Shown piece after piece: positions 41,426 through 48,001 of a stretch of 48,001 nt of DNA (the stretch's first letter is position 1; the number at the start of each line of letters is the position of its first letter). Source of the stretch: Actinomadura soli (lineage in GTDB: Bacteria; Actinomycetota; Actinomycetes; Streptosporangiales; Streptosporangiaceae); the NCBI RefSeq assembly GCF_005889715.1, contig NZ_VCKW01000031.1, positions 1-48,001 of the forward strand, written 5' to 3'. The position numbers and the translations under genes are program-made. Below the pieces are notes generated by a model. That model saw only the letters and a program-made list of their open reading frames with translations. It ran no database searches and had not been told where the DNA came from.

Positions 41426-42706
41426 ATGGTGGCGGGCAGACCCGAACCGGCGATCCCCCGGCGGACCGCAGGCGGCTTCTCCGAACGCGCCCGGGCCGTC
41501 CTGGACGCCCTGGAGCATCTGGTCGGCGGGCTCGGCACCGCCCTGCTGGCCTTCGTCGCGATGGCCTGGGTCACCGCGGTCACCCTGTTATGCGCCGCCG
41601 GCATCGGGCTGCTGCTGGCGCCCAGCGTGCCGCACGCCGTGCGGGCCGTGGCCGCCCGCGAACGCGCCCGGCTGTCACGCTGGGGCCCAGAGATCATCGG
41701 CCCCGGACCCCCACCAGCCCGCGCCCGCGACGCCCTGGCCGACACCGCCGTCCGCCGCGAGCTGTGCTGGGTGTTCACCCACGGCACCGCCGGCCTGGCC
41801 TTCAGCGCGTTCGCGATCACCCTCCCGATCTCAGCCGTGCAAGACATCACCTACCCCCTGTGGTGGCGGCTGCTGCCCCCACCCGACACCGAACTCACCG
41901 GCGTGTCCTGGACGGTCACCAACACCTCCGACGCCCTGCTGGTCACCCTCCTGGGCCTCGCACTGGCCGCGGTGTTCGTGCTGCTCGCACCCGCCATGGC
42001 CCGGCTGCAGGCATGGCCGGGACGCCACCTGCTGGCCGCCACCGCCGACACCGACCTGTCCCTGCGGATCGCGCAACTGTCGGCCACCCGCGCCGCCGCC
42101 CTGGACGCCCACGCCACCGAACTGCGCCGCATCGAACGCTCCCTGCACGACGGCGCCCAAAACCGGCTGGTCGGCGTCACCGTACTGCTCGGCGCCACCC
42201 ACCGCGCACTCACCCGCGACCCCGCCCACGCCCTGGCCATACTGGAGCGCGCCCAGGACGCCGCCGAACAGGCACTGGCCGAACTCCGCACCGTCGTGCG
42301 CAGCATCCTGCCACCCGTCCTGGACGACCACGGCCTGCCCGGCGCACTCGCCGGACTCGCCGCCAACTGCGCCGTCCCCTGCCAGATCGACATCGACCTG
42401 CCCGGCCGCTGCGCCGCCTCCGTCGAGGCCACCGCCTACTTCGTCACCGCCGAAGCACTCACCAACATCTCCCGCCACAGCCGGGCCCGGCACGCCCAGG
42501 TGACCGTACGCCGCCACGGCCCCCACCTGCACCTGCAGATCCAAGACGACGGCACCGGCGGCGCCGAGGCCGGCGGCAAGGCCGGCGGCGGCACCGGGAT
42601 CGCCGGGATCCGCAGCCGCATCCACGCCCACGACGGCCACCTCACCCTCACCAGCCCACCCGGCGGACCGACCACCCTGAAGGTGCAGCTGCCATGCGGA
42701 TCGTGA
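41426..42706 (+). CDS. Sensor histidine kinase with an N-terminal membrane sensor domain
   Basis: The 426-residue kinase has a membrane sensor region (helices at about 33-68, 115-140 and 168-192, with an extracytoplasmic loop at 140-165), the phospho-acceptor His241 in 'RRIERSLHDGAQNRLVGV', N-box 'TAEALTNISRHSRA' and G-box 'GGGTGIAGIRSRIHAHDG'. The 'LHDGAQ' form marks the HisKA_3 subgroup paired with LuxR-type regulators. A ribosome site (AGGAGG) lies three bases before the ATG at 41426, or six before a GTG three bases later. It overlaps the regulator gene by 13 bases. Stimulus unknown. Confidence 0.92.
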   Translation: MVAGRPEPAIPRRTAGGFSERARAVLDALEHLVGGLGTALLAFVAMAWVTAVTLLCAAGIGLLLAPSVPHAVRAVAARERARLSRWGPEIIGPGPPPARARDALADTAVRRELCWVFTHGTAGLAFSAFAITLPISAVQDITYPLWWRLLPPPDTELTGVSWTVTNTSDALLVTLLGLALAAVFVLLAPAMARLQAWPGRHLLAATADTDLSLRIAQLSATRAAALDAHATELRRIERSLHDGAQNRLVGVTVLLGATHRALTRDPAHALAILERAQDAAEQALAELRTVVRSILPPVLDDHGLPGALAGLAANCAVPCQIDIDLPGRCAASVEATAYFVTAEALTNISRHSRARHAQVTVRRHGPHLHLQIQDDGTGGAEAGGKAGGGTGIAGIRSRIHAHDGHLTLTSPPGGPTTLKVQLPCGS

Positions 42707-43350
42707 TCGCCGAGGACGACCCCCTCCTGCGCGAAGGCCTGGCCCTGCTGCTGCGCGCCGAATCACTGGACGTGGTCGCCACCACCGACAACGCCGACGC
42801 CTTCCTGGCAGCCGTCGACCAGCACCGGCCCGACACCGCCATCGTCGACGTCCGGATGCCCCCCACCCACACCGACGAAGGCATCAAAGCCGCGGTCGAA
42901 GCACGGCGCCGCCACCCCGACCTGGCCGTCCTCGTACTGTCGGCCTACGTCGAGCAAGCGTTCGCGACCGTACTGCTCCACGCCGGCGGCCACCGCATCG
43001 GCTACCTGCTCAAAGAACGCGTCGGCCGCGTCGAGCAATTCCTCGACGCGCTGCACCGAGTCGCCGGCGGCGGCACCGCCATCGACCCCGTAGTCGTCGC
43101 CGAACTCCTCAAACGCTCCCACGCCGGCAACACACTCCACGCCCTCACCCCCCGGGAACTGGAAGTACTCGCCCTGATGGCCGAAGGACTGGGCAACACC
43201 GCCATCGCCCAACAACTCGTCGTCACCCACGGAGCCGTCCACAAACACATCCGCAACATCTTCGCCAAACTCGACCTCGACCCCGCCAGCACCGCCGACC
43301 GGCGCGTCACCGCCGTCCTGCACTACCTCAACGCCAACTGCAAGTCCTGA
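42694..43350 (+). CDS. LuxR-type response regulator
   Basis: The 218-residue regulator has 'VIAEDDPLLREGLALLL' (acidic pocket), phospho-acceptor Asp52 in 'TAIVDVRMPP', Lys in 'GYLLKERVG' and a LuxR helix-turn-helix ('LTPRELEVLALMAEGLGNTA', 'LVVTHGAVHKHIRNIFAKLD'). It overlaps the kinase gene by 13 bases, so translation is coupled. It is followed by a strong terminator. Intact and typical in length. Confidence 0.95.
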   Translation: MRIVIAEDDPLLREGLALLLRAESLDVVATTDNADAFLAAVDQHRPDTAIVDVRMPPTHTDEGIKAAVEARRRHPDLAVLVLSAYVEQAFATVLLHAGGHRIGYLLKERVGRVEQFLDALHRVAGGGTAIDPVVVAELLKRSHAGNTLHALTPRELEVLALMAEGLGNTAIAQQLVVTHGAVHKHIRNIFAKLDLDPASTADRRVTAVLHYLNANCKS

Positions 43351-43478
43351 CGTTCCGGCCCGCGCGCCGGCCGGGCACTGGCACGAGGTCCCCGGTTTCC
43401 TGGCCCTTCTGGTCGAAGGACGGAATCCGGGGACCTCATGTGATTGTTCGGCGTTGTGTCGTTATCCCGGTTTCCGGC
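43351..43478. other. Convergent intergenic gap holding a terminator
   Basis: The gap lies between the response regulator and the convergent SGNH-hydrolase gene; its main content is the long hairpin at 43385-43437. Confidence 0.6.
43385..43437. terminator. Long bidirectional terminator hairpin
   Basis: GAGGTCCCCGG (43385-43395) pairs with CCGGGGACCTC (43427-43437). After a T-T mismatch TTCC pairs with GGAA, and a further inner CCTTC/GAAGG stem follows. It sits between two convergent genes and can terminate both. Confidence 0.8.
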
Positions 43479-45665
43479 TCATTCGGCGTACCAGAAATGT
43501 TGGGTCGGTTGTCGTTGGCCGATGGCGAAGACGTGCTGCTGGTCTCCGGTGGCGAACCCGTTCACGGTGCCCTCGATGCCGCAACCCCACCGGTCGCGGC
43601 GGACGGGCCGGCCGGGTTCCCACCAGAAGTGCTCCAGGCAGTTGTCCTTAGTGGCGAAGGCATGTTGCTGTTCGCCGGATGCGAACGCGACCGGAGGGCC
43701 GTCGATGCCGCAACCCCATGAGTCGCGCTTGACTTCACTGCCCGGCTCCCACCAGAAGTGTTCCAGGCACTCACCGTTCTTGGCGAAGGCGTGTTGCTGC
43801 TTGCCGTGGACGAAAACGGTCGGGGGGCTGTCGATGCCGCAACCCCAGCGATTGTGCTGGACGTCATTTCTCGGACGGCCCGGCTCCCACCAATAGTGCT
43901 CCAGGCACCGCCCGTTCTTGGCGAACGCGTGCTGCTGCTCGCCGTCAACGAAGACGGCCGGGGGACTATCGATGCCACAGCCCCAGCGGTTGTGCTGAAT
44001 GTCGTTGTTCGGACGGCCCGGCTCCCACCAATAGTGCTCCAGGCACCTCCCGCTCTTGGCGAACGCGTGCTGCTGCTCGCCGTAGAGGAACCCGGCCGGC
44101 GCGCTGTCGATGCCGCAGCCCCACCGGTTCCGTTTGATCTCGGTGCCGCCCTCCCACCAGAAATGCTCGAGGCACCTCCGGCTCGTGGCGAAGACGTGCT
44201 GCTGCCCGCCGCCGGCGTACGCGGCCGGGTTGCTGTTGATGCCGCAACCCCACTGGTCCCGGCGTACGCCGCCGGCCGCCGACCACCACATGTGCTCCAG
44301 GCAGTTGCCGTCCCTGACGAAGGCGTGCTGCTGACCGCCGTCGGTGAACACGGCCGGGCGGCCGCCTTGACCGTTGAGCCTGCGTCCCCAGGACTCCTGG
44401 TGCACGATCTCCCTCTGGACCTGCACGTCCTCAGGCTCGAACCCAGCAGCCCCCTTGCACCGGAACGCCTGTCCCGGCGCGGGGGACGCGGCGACCATCT
44501 TGGTCAGACAGGCGCTCAGTGCCACCTGCCCGAAGGCGTTGGGATGAATGGCCTCCTGCTGGTGGCCCTGGCTCTCCCAGGGGGCCGAGCGCCAGATCAG
44601 ATAGGGCACCCAGCGGACCCATTCCGCGTCCTTCGCCTCCAGCGGATTGGACCGGCTGTTCCGGCTGCCGGCCTGGTCGGCCTCTTTCGTGCACAACTCG
44701 TGACCGGCGAACGCTTCGGACAGGTCCAGGAACGAGGCGTCGCCGGAGAACGCGGCGTCGCGCAGCATGTCCCTGATGCCAGGAACCAGGGACTTGTTGG
44801 CCCAGTCGGTGTCGGTGTTCATGAACGGGCAGCCGCCCCGCAGGTATCTCTCCCAGAGCCTGCCCCGCTCGCTCCAGCGGTACTTGTCGGACGTCGGAAT
44901 GGGTGTCGGATATGACTGCAGAATCAACCGGTAGCTGCTGCGGTCCTGCCCACGGGCCCGCATCACCCGATGGATCTCCCGCAGCGTCTCGACGACCTTG
45001 CCCCGGACCTCGGGAAGCCGTCTCTCAAGGTCCCGCGCTTCGCTGACGCTGCACAGGGGTTTTCCGCGCATGTAGGCATCGGCGCATTTCGCGATGATGT
45101 CGCTGAATCGCAGGTCGTTGCCGCTGATGGACACCACGATCGTGGTGATGTGGTGCTCCCTGGCGGTGGTGTCCAGTTGCTGGATCTGCGGTGCCTGCCC
45201 CTTGAAGGTGTCATGCAGAATGCTGCCTGTGGTCGCCCCCGAGCAGGCGAGGTTGAACCGCCGGTGCTTCTCCACACCGTCGATCTCGGCGCCCTTGATC
45301 TCCGCCATTCTCGACTTGTGGCACCCGTTGCCCTTGTCGACGTCGGAGCCGTCGAGGTAGACCAGGCTCGGCTCGTGGTCGCAGTCGTCCTCCCGGCCCC
45401 GCTGGCAGGAGATCGCGGCAAGGTCAGTGCCCCACGCGGTACCCCCGGCCCCGGTGCTGGCGTTTCCGGCCCACCGTCCCGCCTCACCCGAGATGTAACT
45501 GTCCCCGATCGCCACGATCGCCTTCGGCTTGTCCGGAGCCTTGGCCGACGCCGGCGCGGTGGTGAGCGCTGTCGAGACGACGACGGGTAAGAGAACCGCC
45601 GCCATCGCAACGGCCAGGCCCATCACCGTTCCGGTGCGTCTCAGCCCGACCCGATGTTTCGCCAT
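43479..45665 (-). CDS. Exported SGNH/GDSL hydrolase with a seven-bladed C-terminal repeat propeller
   Basis: The 728-residue protein has a signal peptide (helix about 13-36, cleavage near A-S-A-K), an SGNH hydrolase domain (residues 46-400) with block I 'AIGDSYISGE' (Ser56), block II 'CSGATTG' (Gly143), block III 'SISGNDLRF' (Asn183) and block V His in 'AIHPNAFGQ'. From about residue 421 come six complete repeats of 42-46 residues, each with 'QQHAFAKNGRCLEHYWWEPG' and 'RWGCGID'-like blocks. A seventh blade is split between the repeat-domain N-terminus ('ESWGRRLN') and the last strand ('QPTQHFWYAE'). This Velcro pattern fits a PLL-like seven-bladed lectin propeller. Two Cys per blade are kept in all but the split blade. 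Likely an extracellular esterase anchored to glycans; the substrate is not known. Confidence 0.88.
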   Translation of the reverse strand: MAKHRVGLRRTGTVMGLAVAMAAVLLPVVVSTALTTAPASAKAPDKPKAIVAIGDSYISGEAGRWAGNASTGAGGTAWGTDLAAISCQRGREDDCDHEPSLVYLDGSDVDKGNGCHKSRMAEIKGAEIDGVEKHRRFNLACSGATTGSILHDTFKGQAPQIQQLDTTAREHHITTIVVSISGNDLRFSDIIAKCADAYMRGKPLCSVSEARDLERRLPEVRGKVVETLREIHRVMRARGQDRSSYRLILQSYPTPIPTSDKYRWSERGRLWERYLRGGCPFMNTDTDWANKSLVPGIRDMLRDAAFSGDASFLDLSEAFAGHELCTKEADQAGSRNSRSNPLEAKDAEWVRWVPYLIWRSAPWESQGHQQEAIHPNAFGQVALSACLTKMVAASPAPGQAFRCKGAAGFEPEDVQVQREIVHQESWGRRLNGQGGRPAVFTDGGQQHAFVRDGNCLEHMWWSAAGGVRRDQWGCGINSNPAAYAGGGQQHVFATSRRCLEHFWWEGGTEIKRNRWGCGIDSAPAGFLYGEQQHAFAKSGRCLEHYWWEPGRPNNDIQHNRWGCGIDSPPAVFVDGEQQHAFAKNGRCLEHYWWEPGRPRNDVQHNRWGCGIDSPPTVFVHGKQQHAFAKNGECLEHFWWEPGSEVKRDSWGCGIDGPPVAFASGEQQHAFATKDNCLEHFWWEPGRPVRRDRWGCGIEGTVNGFATGDQQHVFAIGQRQPTQHFWYAE

Positions 45666-45687
45666 CCACTGACCTCCCTTTGGACAT

Positions 45688-45761
45688 GCTTGTCATCACC
45701 CGGCGGTGAAGGGTGTGGAAGGAACTTCGTGTCGGCCACTGGTTGTCGGGTGATGACAAGC
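45688..45761. promoter_or_regulatory. 15-bp perfect inverted repeat upstream of the SGNH-hydrolase gene
   Basis: GCTTGTCATCACCCG (45688-45702) and CGGGTGATGACAAGC (45747-45761) are perfect inverted copies separated by 44 bases, the near arm ending 22 bases before the start codon. It could be a paired operator or a long-loop RNA hairpin in the 5' leader. The ribosome site AAAGGGAGG lies between the near arm and the ATG. Confidence 0.6.
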
Positions 45762-46024
45762 TGGAAATCGATGTCCGGTGGCCTGCCTTCACGAGGGAGT
45801 TTGGTGCCACGAGGGAGAATGATCCACCCAGCCTGCGGGGAGTGTGATGGTACAGCCAGCACTACCGCCGTGACTCCCGCCCTGACCAGAAGGGGTAAAG
45901 CTGGTGAGCGCCCATCTTTCGGGATAGGCGAGCGCCAATGGCGGTATTAAGTGAGCCCTTTTCGCTTGCGAACGGAAGGCCGCCGACCATCTAAGACTGG
46001 CGGTCTTCCGTTGCTAGAGTGAAA
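45762..46024. other. Intergenic region between the SGNH-hydrolase and rox genes
   Basis: Contains the presumed promoter of the SGNH gene and the rox terminator hairpin; no gene is supported. Confidence 0.5.
45971..46012 (-). terminator. Terminator hairpin of rox
   Basis: AACGGAAGGCCGCC (45971-45984) faces GGCGGTCTTCCGTT (45999-46012), a 14-base stem with one non-Watson-Crick position and a 14-base loop. It starts 13 bases downstream of the rox stop in the direction of rox transcription. Confidence 0.75.
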
Positions 46025-47621
<1,597 letters not shown>

Positions 47622-47676
47622 GGGTCTCACCTCCTCGGGCGGTGTCGCGGTCAACTGCAAGCTATGGGCCCGTGCA

Positions 47677-47871
47677 TCACTGCGTCCAATCCTTTTTTCG
47701 GCCACGTGATCGCGACACGCGGGGCCCGTCCGGCCCCGGTCCCGGTCGACGGCCTGATCGCCCGTTGCGGCCATGATCGGCCGCGAGCTGGGCGATGGGG
47801 CGGTCGGACTCCAACGCCAGCCGGACGGCCCGGTCCCGGAGCTCCTGGGGGTATTTGCGTGGTGCTGCCAT
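47677..47871 (-). mobile_element. IS3-family OrfA N-terminal remnant
   Basis: From the ATG at 47871 the minus strand reads 'MAAPRKYPQELRDRAVRLAL' and 'ESDRPIAQLAADHG', the helix-turn-helix N-terminus of IS3-family OrfA proteins. After about 34 residues the similarity ends abruptly (usual continuation 'VHPEALRNWVRQ') and an unrelated tail runs to a stop at 47677. It lies upstream of the rox leader in the same direction. No inverted repeats were identified before the window end. Confidence 0.65.
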
Positions 47872-48001
47872 CGCACTGACGTTTTCTCAGCGAAATGATC
47901 TGCGCGAAGTAGCCACGAAGCGCGCTCAGGGGACGGGCCCGGTGTCGAGCCGTAGATGCACACAGACGTGAAGCCTCTGGTAGGACAGGTCTCACCACAA
48001 G
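47872..48001. other. Window edge, nothing recognised
   Basis: Presumably the former left end of the IS3 element and its flank. No terminal repeat can be confirmed without the sequence beyond the window. Confidence 0.25.

Overview
The window is very GC-rich with strong G/C bias at third codon positions, Shine-Dalgarno starts, many GTG/TTG starts, and actinobacterial families: NarL-type two-component pairs, an ECF42 sigma factor with its DGPF partner, a TAP-type secreted hydrolase and a Rox-type rifampicin monooxygenase. It reads as chromosomal DNA of a filamentous actinomycete. The Streptosporangiales/Actinomadura area is my guess; no rRNA or marker gene is present to fix it.

Layout. 0-10 kb is a worn accessory region: intact islands (secreted crystallin-fold protein, RibD/DHFR-like reductase, secreted BNR/Asp-box propeller, YciI/DGPF protein plus ECF42 sigma factor) lie among decayed fragments (aldehyde dehydrogenase, ABC-2 permease, IS5-type transposase, a frameshifted conserved hypothetical, GtrA). 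10.1-23.8 kb is the centrepiece: fourteen tightly packed minus-strand genes. In transcription order they are FAD-dependent amine/amino-acid oxidase, cupin, solute-binding lipoprotein, quinone-oxidoreductase-like MDR, CaiB/BaiF CoA-transferase, cysteine hydrolase (isochorismatase fold), HMG-CoA-lyase-like enzyme, maleate-isomerase/Asp-Glu-racemase-like protein, DUF1445 putative hydro-lyase, GntR/FCD regulator, and a Dpp/Opp-type permease pair with two ATPases. Near-identical TTGTATGCAA-type sites lie at the operon promoter and in front of the GntR gene, so I infer a self-contained, substrate-induced import-and-catabolism operon. The gene combination does not match a pathway I know.

24-34 kb holds a decayed IS701 transposase, a NarL two-component system divergent from two exported hydrolases, an ECF sigma factor with an NTF2-like protein, and remnants of IS256 (two), IS110 and IS630. 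33.8-43.4 kb holds an MMPL exporter with a two-component pair, a frameshifted molybdoenzyme FAD subunit, a 5'-truncated SDR, a flavoprotein dehydrogenase, and a third two-component pair.

43.4-48 kb holds an exported SGNH hydrolase with a seven-bladed C-terminal repeat domain, then a rifampicin monooxygenase (rox). The rox gene is preceded by a possible 19-codon leader ORF and a stem-loop, and is flanked by an IS3 remnant.

I saw no tRNA, rRNA, CRISPR array or replication origin. All family calls come from reading translated sequence by eye, without database searches.
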